Shown piece after piece: positions 35,114 through 46,719 of a stretch of DNA of 64,000 bases (within the stretch, counting starts at the first letter, position 1; every line of letters begins with the position of its first letter). The stretch spans positions 23,163,512 to 23,227,511 of the forward strand of contig NC_052352.1 of NCBI RefSeq assembly GCF_009727055.1, in the 5' to 3' direction. The DNA is from Benincasa hispida (taxonomy: Eukaryota > Streptophyta > Magnoliopsida > Cucurbitales > Cucurbitaceae). A program made the position numbers and the translations under genes. The notes under the pieces are model-generated. The model ran no database searches. It saw only the letters and a list, made by a program, of their open reading frames with translations, and was not told the DNA's origin.

Positions 35114-36048
35114 NNNNNNNNNNNNNNNNNNNNNNNNNNNNNNNNNNNNNNNNNNNNNNNNNNNNNNNNNNNNNNNNNNNNNNNNNNNNNNNNNNNNNNN
35201 NNNNNNNNNNNNNNNNNNNNNNNNNNNNNNNNNNNNNNNNNNNNNNNNNNNNNNNNNNNNNNNNNNNNNNNNNNNNNNNNNNNNNNNNNNNNNNNNNNNN
35301 NNNNNNNNNNNNNNNNNNNNNNNNNNNNNNNNNNNNNNNNNNNNNNNNNNNNNNNNNNNNNNNNNNNNNNNNNNNNNNNNNNNNNNNNNNNNNNNNNNNN
35401 NNNNNNNNNNNNNNNNNNNNNNNNNNNNNNNNNNNNNNNNNNNNNNNNNNNNNNNNNNNNNNNNNNNNNNNNNNNNNNNNNNNNNNNNNNNNNNNNNNNN
35501 NNNNNNNNNNNNNNNNNNNNNNNNNNNNNNNNNNNNNNNNNNNNNNNNNNNNNNNNNNNNNNNNNNNNNNNNNNNNNNNNNNNNNNNNNNNNNNNNNNNN
35601 NNNNNNNNNNNNNNNNNNNNNNNNNNNNNNNNNNNNNNNNNNNNNNNNNNNNNNNNNNNNNNNNNNNNNNNNNNNNNNNNNNNNNNNNNNNNNNNNNNNN
35701 NNNNNNNNNNNNNNNNNNNNNNNNNNNNNNNNNNNNNNNNNNNNNNNNNNNNNNNNNNNNNNNNNNNNNNNNNNNNNNNNNNNNNNNNNNNNNNNNNNNN
35801 NNNNNNNNNNNNNNNNNNNNNNNNNNNNNNNNNNNNNNNNNNNNNNNNNNNNNNNNNNNNNNNNNNNNNNNNNNNNNNNNNNNNNNNNNNNNNNNNNNNN
35901 NNNNNNNNNNNNNNNNNNNNNNNNNNNNNNNNNNNNNNNNNNNNNNNNNNNNNNNNNNNNNNNNNNNNNNNNNNNNNNNNNNNNNNNNNNNNNNNNNNNN
36001 NNNNNNNNNNNNNNNNNNNNNNNNNNNNNNNNNNNNNNNNNNNNNNNN
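35114..36048. other. Assembly gap (935 N)
   Basis: A run of N that hides the end of the RLG-1 interior and the first ~150 bases of its 3' LTR. Long translations across it contain no sequence. Confidence 0.99.
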
Positions 36049-37502
36049 AGGACCATCACGCTGCGAATGTCAGAATCAGAGCAAGTCCATTAATGCTGTC
36101 GGAGATCCAGCTCTATAAATAGAAGCCGTTGAGTAGAATTTCATTTTATCCAAGGTTTTTCGCCTGAGGCTCACCTTAGGGCGGATCCTTGTGATCCAGA
36201 CGAACGCGTGAGAAGAAAGCTTGAGAGTTCTTCATCTCCTTCATCCATTTTGAGTGACAACCAGAGCCTTCGCCGGAGTTAGAGCTCGAGAGAGTCAGCT
36301 CCACCACCCATCCATGGCACCATCGGCAGTCTTGACACATATCTGTTAGAAGCAAGACATTGCTTCCAGCTAGCTGTTTCCATTTCTCTTTTTTCCTTAT
36401 ATTGTATTGTATTACATTTTTTCTTAAGGAATTAATATATTTTGTGATCAATGCATTTCTATAATTCCTTCGATTCCATCTCCATCTTCCTTTACTCAGC
36501 ATCCTTAATATTCATTGCATCACTTAGTGAGATTGCTAGAGTATCTCATGCTTAATCATGCGACATAGGAATATGAAGTATGTAGCAGACCACCGGGAGG
36601 TGTGCATTGTGTGAGTACTGTGAGAAAACCTTATTTACTTAGTGTGAAGATGTAGCAATGCTTGTCTATAGGCGGACGTAATGCTTGTCTATAAGTAAAA
36701 TCAGCAACAACTAACTGTCCGGGAGGGTAAGTGGTTGGTCGCATTAAGCAATGTAAGCAAGTGTTCACTAGAAATAGGAATAATCTTACGTCAACTAGGC
36801 TTTTGCGGTTACCTTGTCTTATGCATGCGTCCAACACACCTTTAGAGCTACTCGAGAGAGGGTCTAAAGAAAGAACTTAACACTTGAGAGAGCTAGGTTA
36901 GAATCAAGGCTTGGGAGAGCTAGATTAAGATCGCATAAGCAAGAATGGAGACATAGGAATAAGTTCTGTTTGCTATTATAAATCACATGCATTTCCGTCA
37001 GGCGTGTATGGCATGATCGCATTAGTTTGCGTTGGCTGGGGTTGCCCTTGTGGTCAAGCTTAATGTTGCGATGAAGACCTTCTCACATTTTATCTATTTT
37101 TCCATGTATTTTACTACGTGTCAACAGTTGTCGTGTTTCTATCTCTCATTTGTATTCTCATCGCTTAATCTGATAGCTAGAAGTAGGAGTAGTTTGTAGC
37201 TTAAAACCCCCATCATTCTTTTATTCATCCGCTGCAAACACATCATCGCATACATTTAGTTACAAGTCCCTGAGTTCGGCCTTAGATCACCCATGAAACT
37301 TGCGTTCGCGTTATACTTGGCGCGAGTGTAAGAAAACTTGTGACAGGAACGAATGGTCATCGCATATAAGAGTAACACATTTTCATTCCAACGCATGACC
37401 ACTGACGCATGAGTACCAACGCATAACCTAAGACATGCATCGCATATTGCATTCACCATAATTTTAGCCATCAGGTTTTTGGCGGCTAATTTCACGTCAC
37501 CA
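36049..37502 (+). repeat. 3' LTR of RLG-1
   Basis: Repeats 32539-33985 closely and ends TTTCACGTCACCA. ATCAT follows (37503-37507), then the RLC-7 leader resumes. Confidence 0.93.
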
Positions 37503-38732
37503 ATCATCTCTTTATTGTAATTGTTATAATTTAGAGAAGCATGTTTTAATTTACATAAGTGCATGCTCATGCATCATATAATATAAGGGTTATATTTATG
37601 TATGCTTTATTTATTTAATGTTATATTTATAAGCATTATAAATACTTCGTTATATGGGATGGGTGTTTTAGTTGTTTATTTTATAAATGGTTATAAAATG
37701 AAATTAGAACTAAAATAATTAGTAAAAGATTAATATGTAGCAAGTCTATCTATAGTACACCTTTTGTCGAAGGTGGGTTCTGTCTAGGCTGGGGTATTTA
37801 AGATGACGGCAACGGAACACCCCTACCTGGGAACCTACCGAGAAAGGTAATTTAGATAGATTTGATGCTTGCATACAAATTAAGGCCAGCCCATTAAAGA
37901 GTTTAATGTGACTACTTGGATTTTTTTTTTTTTTTTAATTTCAAAGACAAAAGTTGTTTTTTAACAAACTTTATAAATGACTTAGATCATAATCAGTAGC
38001 CGGATTGTCTAGGTTAATAAACCCCTAGGTAGAACATTCAATGGGAGGTTCTTTGGGCATTTGATGCTTCATTTTCGCCTCTCGCGTTTCTCCCTCATAA
38101 TCCACACTGTGAGATCTACTCTCGGCCTCGAGGCACCTTTGGCGTGTCCCCCTAACGTATGGTGTTTGGATAGGTTAATATCAAAGTGGATGGAGAGAGT
38201 GTTCATAGTAAATGGGAGTGGGAAGTGCGACAGCATATCCCTTGGTCTCCCTCGTTGGATTGAATAAAGTTTCTGCGCATCGCCTCGTGGCACCCTGGGT
38301 GTGTCCCCCTGTAGGATGGTTGTTTTGTGCGTTTCTTTATTTGATCTTCTGTAAGAGGATAAGGTTACTTAGTCTCTTGTCCTAATCTGCTTTTTTCCCT
38401 ATGGTGAACACATTAGGGTGGGACTCTGGAGTTCAAAATGAGGGGTTACACTTACACAGAATTATTAAAGGTTAACTATTCTAGACCAAACAAATGGTAG
38501 CTATTAGGTTTAGTTCCAAGAGTTGGTTCTGCCTAATGGTTAAGAATGTCTCATCCCAGTGAAGTGACATCTGATCACCCCATCGGTGACGTTTATCCCG
38601 CGTTGCAAAATAGAAGTCTTTTCACTTAGGGTACTTGGAATTTGTTTTGCTAAAATTAATTGGTTAATTAAAAGATGTGGTTTTTGCAAAGTCTTATAAA
38701 ATGTTATTCATTTTTTTTAGCAACGATTTTTA
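37503..38732 (+). other. Second half of the RLC-7 leader
   Basis: Shares with RLC-3 and RLC-9 the block around ACACCCCTACCTGGGAAC (37745-37860) and the doubled GGATGG motif (38121-38168 and 38281-38320). TTTTTTTTAG/CAAC at 38711-38724 lies just before the gag start, matching RLC-3 at 12971-12984. Confidence 0.75.
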
Positions 38733-39625
38733 ATGGCTTCAACCACTATCAATTTACTTAGCACCGAAAAACTAAATGGCCTACACTATTCAAGTTAGAA
38801 ACATATGCTCGCAAAGATACTCATCACCGAGGATCTGAAGTTTATCCTTATGGAGAAATTTGCTCCTATTCCACCTCAGGATGCTACTCAAAATGTTCGT
38901 GCGACGTACGAGCGTTGGACACGGGCAAACGAGAAAGCCCGAGCCTATATTCTGGCCAGTCTTAGTGATGTGTTGGCCAAGAAACACGAGTCCATGGTCT
39001 CAACTCGTGACATCATGGAGTCCCTACGGATCGTCTGGACAGCTCAAGCATGAGGCTCTAAAACATATCTTCAGCTCGAAAATGGAGGAAGGCACCTCTG
39101 TTCATGAACACGTGCTGAATATGATGGTCCACTTTAACGTGGAAGAGATGAATGGGTCTAAAATCGATGAGGGCAGTCAGATTAGCATTATCTTGCATTC
39201 ATTGTCGGAGAGCTTCCTTCACTTTGTTAGCAATTTTATTCTTAACAAAGTGGACTACTCTCTTACCACTCTCCTTAACAAATTGCAGACTTACCAATCC
39301 TTGCTGAAAAGTAAGGAGAAGAAAAGGGAGGTGAGGCAAATGTTTTCTTGTCCTCTAAAAGGTTCTATCGATATTCGACCTCAGGAACAAAGTCTGCACC
39401 TTCAACTTCTAACTCTGGAAAAGGGAAGAAGAAGAAGGGTGGTAAAGGGAAAGGGAATGTGTCTGCTAACCCGCCACCTGTCGCCCAGAAGAAGCATCCA
39501 CCGCCGGTTGAAAAAGGAAAATGTCTCCACTGTAACCTAGATGGACACTGGAAGAGGAATTGTCCTTGTTATCTGAAGGAAAAGAAGGGTACCAAGGCTA
39601 AGGCCAAGGCAGACAAAGGGGATTA
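38733..39625 (+). pseudogene. gag of RLC-7
   Basis: ATG at 38733 opens MASTTINLLSTEKLNG, in the position of the RLC-9 gag start. A stop follows after HYSS and a short deletion shifts the frame at about 39033 (WTAQA against LKHEALKHI). The central region (GSKIDEGSQISIILHSL, ending in KVDYSLTTLLNKLQTYQSLLK) is well kept. A Lys-rich tail leads to an intact zinc knuckle, CLHCNLDGHWKRNC (39522-39563), pattern CX2CX4HX4C, which would bind element RNA. The best preserved copia gag here, yet split over three frames. Confidence 0.9.
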
Positions 39626-40790
39626 GATCCTTGCGACAGTTGGAGGCTGGTGAGATGACGATGCGAGTAGGTACTGGGCACGTCTTCTCAACTGTGGCAG
39701 TGGGAGACATCCAGTTTACTTTACAGAATAGGTTTCTTATATTAAAAGATATCTTTGTAGTTCCTGAACTAAAAAGGAACCTTATTTCTGTAAAGTGTCT
39801 ATTACAATACAATTACAATATTTCTTTTAAATTGAATAAAGCGTTTATTCATAAGGATGGTGTTGAAATTTGTACAGCTAAACTGGAAAATAACTTGTAA
39901 GTGCTAAAAACTTTTAGCCTTAAGTTCCCTCAATAACATAGAGATGTTTAAATCTGTCGTAACTCAATCTAAACGCCAACGAGTTTCTCCAGAACCTTGT
40001 TGGACATGGTTCGTTCGATGATGAATTACGCTTCCTTACCGGACTCGTTTTGGGATTTCGCAATGGAGATTGTGGTATACATTCTCAACTGTATTCCTTC
40101 TAAGCGTGTTGCAAGAACACCTCACGTAGTAAAGTCGTGTTAAGTGAGCTTTTCAAATAAACTACTGAAACTTCAACAAGAGTTGTTAAAGTACCTGCTT
40201 CATCAACTAGAATTGTTGATGATAGTTCATCTGGTAAGTCGGTTCCATCTCAAGAGTTGAGGGAACCTCGACGCAGTGGAAGGGTTACGAACCCGTCTGA
40301 TCGCTATCTGAGTTTCACGAAAATCCTAGCTATGGTGACAGATGGTGACATTGAGGATCAGTTGTCCTATAAAAAGGTAATGGAAGATGTTGACCAGGAT
40401 GAATGGGTCAATGCCATAAATCTCAAGATGGAGCCGATGTATTTCAACTCGGTATGGGATCTTATAGATCAGCCTAATGGGGTAAGACCTATAGGTTGTA
40501 AATTGATCTACAAGCGCAAACAAGGTGCTGATGGGAAGGTGCAAACCTTTAAGGCTCGACTTGTGGTAAAGAGTTATACCCATGTGGAGGGAGTCGACTA
40601 TGAGGAAAATTTCTTACATGTTACCATGTTAAAGTCGATCTGCATGATAGTGCTTCGAGGAGACGTGATCGTCACGAAGATTTCCTCAGAGCAAAAAATT
40701 GCTGATCCTTTTATGAAGGCTCTCATAGCTACAATGTTTGAGGGCCACCTTCAGAGCATGGGTCTACGGGACCGCTCACGGCTGGACTAG
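39626..40790 (+). pseudogene. Shortened pol of RLC-7 with large internal deletions
   Basis: The protease starts after the catalytic D-S-G region, which is deleted (39631-39897 reads RQLEAGEMTMRVGTGH). After a GAG-pre-integrase stub the sequence jumps to the RRNRTLLDMV-equivalent (about 39990), then from about 40120 to the linker before RT. One 177-codon frame (40257-40790) starts in that linker, includes KARLVVKSYT and VTMLKSI of RT, then passes directly into the RNase H tail (VIVTKISSEQKIADPF). RT palm, thumb and most of RNase H are gone. Both sides of the joint have GATC in related elements, suggesting a small-homology deletion. Confidence 0.88.
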
Positions 40791-40892
40791 GGTAAGTGGG
40801 AGATTTTGTTGCACTGAGTTTTTATGCCCTAGCTTATTGTTTTGTACCTGTTTACTTGTACTTCCCACTTCATTTTAGGACAAGTGGGAGAT
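40791..40892 (+). other. Doubled polypurine tract of RLC-7
   Basis: GGTAAGTGGGAGATT at 40791-40805 and GGACAAGTGGGAGATT at 40878-40893. The spacer contains TATGCCCTAGCTTATTG. Confidence 0.7.
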
Positions 40893-42802
40893 TATTGGGG
40901 CTTGTGCCCTAAAGTCTCATGTCCTGTAGTTTGTAAACAACTTTGTATGAATACTTGTGATGTATAATATAAATGATATTTACTTCACTACTTGACTTTG
41001 CACATTTAGATGTTTTTACCACAAACCAATAAACTTAATATCCCTGGTTGTCTTTATGTAACTTAGGCATGTATGTAGTGACATACAAGTGGATCATGTC
41101 TTAGGAGACAACCAAAATAGTCTGTAGTATATGGATATAGGAGGGAAACCTTATCCTGGTAACATTACGGACGCGACCCGCTTTGTGAAATTGTTATAAA
41201 TGTTGTGACTTGTCACAGATGGTCTGATCCTGATCATTCATGTAGTGGACATGCAAGTGGGGGCGTCCTATACAAACATTTTGTATAAAACTCGACCTCG
41301 AAGTGTTAATGTCTTGTCATATAACACCATTCATGACTGAGACTTCACTTCACTAGGATGACCATAGGTAACCTGACCTCAATCCTAAGTGAGTTGGGAA
41401 CTCCTGCCATTGAGAGCGGTCCTTTGATTTGCATGGGTGTGAGTGGCCAGAATGCCGACTCAAACCTACCATTTTGGGGATTTGTCTGATTTGGGAGCTG
41501 GAAACTCAGCTTCACAAGATAGAGTTCACTCCTTCCCCAAAGTAGGGGTAAGTAGATAGATTGCTCTTTTAAGTGTTGATCCTGGGGCTTAAAGGATGTG
41601 ACGCCACACACCTTCTCATGGCACGAGAGGTGTTCATACATAGTAGGACTATGTTGTATTGTTCATTAGAGGGATTAGTGGTACTTAAGAAGGAAGATGT
41701 AATTATAGGGGCAAAACAATAAATTAGCCTGCTGAAATTACGAGCATCTATGAAGGGTCAACGTACTGATGATTGGTTATATCCAATGGATATAGAAATA
41801 TATCTATGGCAAGAAGAGTTCAATTGTCGGTCTTTAGTGAAATGACGGCAATTAACGGATGGTGGATATCGTAATTAAAGAGTTTAGTCAGCTATTAATG
41901 CACTGTTGGAGCTTCAAGCCATAGGTCCATAAGGTCCCCTTGGTAGCTTGGATACAAATTGAGAATCAGTTTTTGGGTCAGTTTAATTTGAAATGTTTAA
42001 ATTGACAAAAGGGAGTTCGATTATATATGATATAATTGAACGAGTTAATTAAATAGGATATAATTAACTTTATGTATGAGAGACATTAATTTGGAGGAAA
42101 TTGGATATAAATATGATTTATATCTAGTAGAGGAAAATATTATAATTAATATATGATATTAATCTATATGTTATGAATATGATAAGATCACATTCATTGA
42201 ACGGTTATAAAGGAAATGGGACAGCGTCTCTTCTGTTATAAATAACGGTTGAGTGCATTATAAATAACTGACGGTGTGTAGAAGTCGGTGCGCAGACATT
42301 GTGTTAAAGATAGTGTCATCGTTTAGAAAATCAGTGCCTATACAATAGTGACTGCACGAACGCTTACATATACGATATTGCTAAGCAATCGCTTACCGAT
42401 TACACCATCGTGCGCTATTAACTAAATGATCGTTTAGCTCCTGAGATTTATTAAATGATCGTATAGACGATCGCTTATTTTTTCCTACGCGATCGTTTGG
42501 ACGATAGCTCACCCTTTTCCTACACAATCGTTTATAAGATCACTTACCTTTTCCTACACAATCGTTTATACGATCACTTATCTTTTCCTACACGATCGTT
42601 TAGACGATCGCTTACTTTTTCCTACACGATCGTTTACTTAACCTAAACGATCAAGCATCTTGTCTATGCGATAGACGTCCACATCTCCCACTTGCTTGAT
42701 CTTTGTGTACAGTCTTTCTTCCTCCTTCTCTCTACCAAATCCGAACAAAGGCGACACTTTGGATTCTCACTCCAAGAATACTGAGGGCTCTGAGTGGTGT
42801 TG
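40893..42802 (+). repeat. 3' LTR of RLC-7, first part (family D)
   Basis: Starts TATTGGGGCTTGTGCCC (TG changed to TA). Two TATAAATA boxes at 42237-42244 and 42259-42266 precede a CGATCG array (42300-42680). The last bases, TGTTG (42798-42802), are the left target copy of the solo gypsy LTR. Confidence 0.9.
42300..42680 (+). repeat. CGATCG palindrome array with a 34-35 base minisatellite
   Basis: Units beginning TTTTCCTAC at 42480, 42515, 42549, 42583 and 42617 each contain a CGATCGTTTAGACGATCG-like self-complementary core. It lies downstream of the TATA boxes, so it would be transcribed. Similar words fill the matching region of other copia LTRs in this window. Confidence 0.8.
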
Positions 42803-44427
42803 TGATAACAGGCAGAAATGCACATTATCATAGTACTAAGTTCTTAAACAATGTTGGATTGTGTTGATGAAATATGTTAAATTGCATCCATTAAGCATAA
42901 ATTCTATAATATTGCAATCGCATGCGTCCAACGCATTAGAGCAGTTGATCTTTACATTTTTATGCAGAATATGCGTTAACGCAATGCAGAGATTGCGATC
43001 ACAGGAATACATTGATCGAGCACAACTTCACCGCAAGACTTTGTGTTGATCATGCTCGCAAACATTTACCCAAGAAGAATCTCCGCAACTTGGTGGGCAC
43101 ATCCGGGTGAAAGGATAATTAAGAACGATGGGACAGAAATCTGATGACAATCGGATCCAAATTAAGTTGACAGCCGATAACGGTCATAAAGTACATTTAG
43201 CTTTATCGATAACAATCATTCGGTGCGTCAATCAGAAATTAAAGTTGTCCCATCTGTACAACCGGGAGAGAGAAGCCACCTTTCACCTTTGATGCCCTAT
43301 AAATACCAAGTGCAATCTTCAAAAAGGGGGTTGATCAGTTAACGAATTCATCAATGCTTCTGTTCATAGTTTTCTTTTCCATTTTACAGTGGAGCAAGAG
43401 AAAAGTGGTGACGCCAGAGATCGCCCAGGGCAGCTCGAGAGAGAACCTTGGGGCGTAAGAGCAGAAAGCGGGCCGACTCTCGCGAGAGCGAGAATATCTT
43501 TAGAGCACGAGTAGAAACAGTGTAAACGCCTGGCAGCAACCATGCTCTTTACTATACTTGCATTGTTATTTGTACTTCATCTCATATCTATTCAATGGAA
43601 GTTCTATTTCTACATCTGCTCACTCTCTTAATACGCATGAGTAGCTAAACTAGTTGAATGAGTTGAAAAGAACTAAGCTAACATGACCTAGGAAGTTCAT
43701 TGCTTGTGATTGTCTTGTTTTATGTTGTGCAAAATACCCTTTAGAGTTACTCGAGAGAGAATCTAAAGAAAGAACCTAATGTCTCGAGAGAGCTAGGTTA
43801 GAATCTGGACTCGAAAGAACAAGATTAGGCTTGCATAAACAAGAGATGGGGACTTAGAGATAAACTCTATTTGTCAACTTGCATCGCATGCATCCTAGGA
43901 ATAGGAGTGATATATGTGGTCGCATATTTGTGTGAATGTCATGTTGTCATTGCATAAATAGAGATAGAGGTTTATGTGTAAACCCTGTAGACTTATCGCA
44001 TATTTATCGCATGCGTTTTAGCCTTAGAAGTCGTAGCATTCACGTCAAGAAGTGGTTTACTATTGTATGTATGTTGCATCATTGCAAAGCTTGGATGCAT
44101 TCTTGGGAGTGTTAGTCAAAACTTTTCTCAACCCGTGCACCACATATTCATCGTATTTCTCGTTGACCAACTCTTTTCAAACTTTGTCGCATTCGTTATT
44201 TATTTTCATCAACGCAAACAACAAACCCAACGATTTATTTAACTGGTTACCACAAGTTTTCATAAAAATCACCAACGCAACTATTTTCACAAGTCCTTGT
44301 GTTCGACTCTGGACTTACTAGGAAACTCAGAGGAATTTAACTTGAATTCTACTAGGGAAACTTGAGTGCACAACGCAATCCACCAACGCATATCATCCAT
44401 ATTTTCATTCATAAAAATAACGCATCA
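42803..44427 (+). repeat. Solo gypsy LTR (family F) inside the RLC-7 3' LTR
   Basis: 1625 bases from TGATAACAGGCAG to ACGCATCA, flanked by TGTTG at 42798-42802 and 44428-44432. TATAAATA lies at 43298-43305. No interior: insertion followed by LTR-LTR recombination. It is similar to the LTRs at 53461 and 55157 and more distant from those of RLG-1. ORFs within (42861, 44052) are LTR sequence. Confidence 0.95.
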
Positions 44428-44432
44428 TGTTG

Positions 44433-44651
44433 TCTTCTTTGTTTCCTTCTGTTCGAGTGGTGATTGTTCGAGGTAGACTGTTGGGTTCTAGACTCACTAT
44501 GAAGGAGAAATCTTCATCTGGCATGATCTCTTGATCTCTTTAGCATTATGAATGCATATTAGTATGTTTTGAATGTATATGCGGTAATTCTGTCACAATG
44601 AATTGGAAGGATTTGCTTTTGCTCGTAGGTACTCTTGGATAAGAGCTCCTT
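44433..44651 (+). repeat. 3' LTR of RLC-7, last part
   Basis: Resumes family D after TGTTG and ends AAGAGCTCCTTCA, matching the reverse of the minus-strand LTR at 57105 onward (GCGGTAATTCTGTCACAATGA). Confidence 0.85.
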
Positions 44652-45952
44652 CATAGCTACACAAGATGAAATTCACTCATTCCCACCTTTAAGGAAAGTA
44701 GAAGAGTTGTTCCCTAAAGTACTGACTCCGGGTCTTGAACAATGGGGCACCTTCCTCTCATTGGCCTGAGAGAAATTTTGTTTATGGTTGGACCATAAAC
44801 ATGTTGTTCATTAGAGGATTAGTAGAACTTAAGGAAAAAGAGGTCATTACAAGAGTAGAACAATAATTTGAACCAACTGTAATTATGAACCACTTGTGAA
44901 AAATCGACTTACTAGTAACTGTTATATTCGTGGATACAGAAGTATATCTACAGTGTGAAGAGTGCAGTTATGGGTCTTTAATAGAGTGATCCACAATTAA
45001 CGAATGTTGATTAATTTAATTAAAGAGTTTAATTATCGCTAGCTCACTAAGGATAAAACAAGGATTAAGTAGTTTTGGAAGAATTTGAATAGTTCAAATT
45101 ATTTGAAAAATTATTTAATTGTATATGATACAATCAACATAATGTATATAGATATATTATATTATAAAGTTAATTTTTGAATGAGATTCAAATGTAAACT
45201 ATATAATAGGATAGAATTAATGTTTGAATAAGATTCAAACATTAAATAATATGGATTGGATTCATATTAAAAACTATAGGATAAAATTAATATGAATGAG
45301 ATTCATATTAAACTATAGATTATAAGAGGAAAATTCATTTGAATATGATTCAAATGAAATATTGATTAAATATATGATACTTAATTAATGAAAAATAATT
45401 AATATTTATTTAATTAATTGAATTAAATTTGATTTATTTAATATTAAATAAGTAAATAAATAATTCTCATTATTATGGGAGTTATGGAATTATGGAAATG
45501 TGGAGTCAGTGGAAGAAAGGTGTAACCTCCTTCTTCTTATCTCCTATATAAGTAGTGTTCCATATTTTTCTAAGCATCTCTCAAATCTCTACAATTCTTT
45601 CAAAGCTTTCTAATTCTCTCAACCTGAGAATAAAAAAATTCTTACCCTTCTCATATTCTTTCAAAAGATGATTCCCACAAATCAAGTCCTTGTCGGAGAA
45701 TAGTGGAGAAGACACTAACAGTAATGTTCGACATTTCGTTCGTTGGGAAAACTCGTTGTGAGAGAAGGAAATCGTTGAAGTGTTCTTCAAGGATAAGTTC
45801 CTTCTTCTTCCCTAAAATATCTTATAAAAGACATGCTTAACTAGATTATATATATGTTTTTCACTCTCCAATTTTATACATTTTTCTAAATAAAAATATT
45901 ATTGGCATAGCTTTCACATGCTTATGCATGAGATTCGATCTCTACACCTTCA
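44652..45952 (+). repeat. LTR fragment, family E, 5'-truncated
   Basis: Shares its first part with the reverse LTR at 52264-53252 (CTACACAAGATGAAATTCACTC and on), and has a CTATATAAG promoter-like box at about 45544. It ends CTACACCTTCA. Several AATATGATTCA-type words make the AT-rich centre. It is cut on the left by the RLC-7 LTR and followed by an unrelated minus-strand gag. Confidence 0.75.
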
Positions 45953-46719
45953 ATAGGACTTCCCTGGTGTCTGTGTGCTTTAGTAACACTGAACCTCTTC
46001 CAATGATATCCATGTAAACTCAGTCACCTTCCTCTAATTTGTAATCAATAAACCAGCTCTTCTTGGAAGTCATGTGATATGTACATCCTAAGTTTAAGAC
46101 CCAGTCTCCCTTCTCAGTTTCAAAATCCACGACCTTTTTATTTCCAGAAGCAAGTACCTAAGTGTACTCATAAGACTCTTCACCAACAAGCCCTTGATAC
46201 CTTCCATGTTCCCTTGATTTCCTTCACTCATCTCTCCTAAAATCTTTAGTTCTTTTTGTATCTTCTCTGTCATATGGTTTATACCTTCGATTATCATCTC
46301 TTCTTTGGCGTTTTCCCCTCTCATGAAAATTTCTTTTGAAATGTCCTTTCTTATGACAAATAAAGCACTTCCAGTCTGGCATTTCTCTATAGATTTTTTA
46401 ATTTATGTTAAAGAGATTCAGCCCCTTTAGCACTTTTTCCCTCTAGTTAAAGTTCTAATTCTTTGCTTCTAAAGGTTGTGATGACAGCATCTACTGTCAC
46501 AAATTCTCTCTCATACTTCAATGCTGACGTTATTTATTTAAAAGTGTCATGAAGTGAATTAATCAGAACAACTGCTTCACTTTTAGCCCCAAGTTTCTCG
46601 CCAAACTTATTAAATTCATTAGTGAGCTTCTCGAATTCATTTAAATTCTCATTCAAGGACTTGGAATGGTTCATTTTGAAAGAAAAAAATATTTCTCGAA
46701 GGTATAGCTTATTAGATAG
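45953..46719 (-). pseudogene. gag C-terminal half and protease of another copia element
   Basis: On the minus strand: a gag helix-rich piece (about 46725-46534, LREIFFSFKMNHSKSLNENL), then a zinc knuckle CFICHKKGHFKRN (about 46364-46328) whose last Cys reads Phe, an Arg/Lys-rich stretch, then protease with WVLNLGCTYHM (about 46115-46080), so the catalytic Asp is Asn, and ending GSVLLKHTDT. Stops and frameshifts in between. The residues differ from the RLC-3/7/9 gag, so this is another lineage. It joins a family-B LTR at about 46720 without leader or primer site. Confidence 0.85.

Larger units (their letters stand above)
32517..37502 (+). mobile_element. RLG-1, non-coding Ty3/gypsy (Athila-type) element
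   Basis: Matching direct repeats (32539-33985 and 36049-37502), a gypsy primer-binding site right after the first, and an interior without gag or pol in the readable 1.1 kb. The start of the 5' LTR is the inverted piece at 30801-30931. With it, ATCAT borders both ends. If the N gap is sized correctly the interior is only about 1.9 kb, so RLG-1 would be non-autonomous and depend on proteins of a full Athila-like relative. Confidence 0.8.
30546..44651 (+). mobile_element. RLC-7, Ty1/copia deletion derivative hosting two gypsy insertions
   Basis: Parts in order: 5' LTR fragment (30546-30775), an inverted block (30776-32516), RLG-1 (to 37502), leader (37503-38732), gag, a shortened pol, doubled polypurine tract and 3' LTR (40893-44651, split by a solo gypsy LTR). 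Its LTRs and gag resemble RLC-9. It lacks most of integrase, RT and RNase H. Confidence 0.8.

Noticed and set aside
35091..36122. Open frames of over 300 codons on both strands
   Set aside because: They are translations of the 935-N gap.
42480..42650. CRISPR-like repeats of 34-35 bases
   Set aside because: The units are contiguous minisatellite repeats in an LTR of a plant element, without unique spacers.
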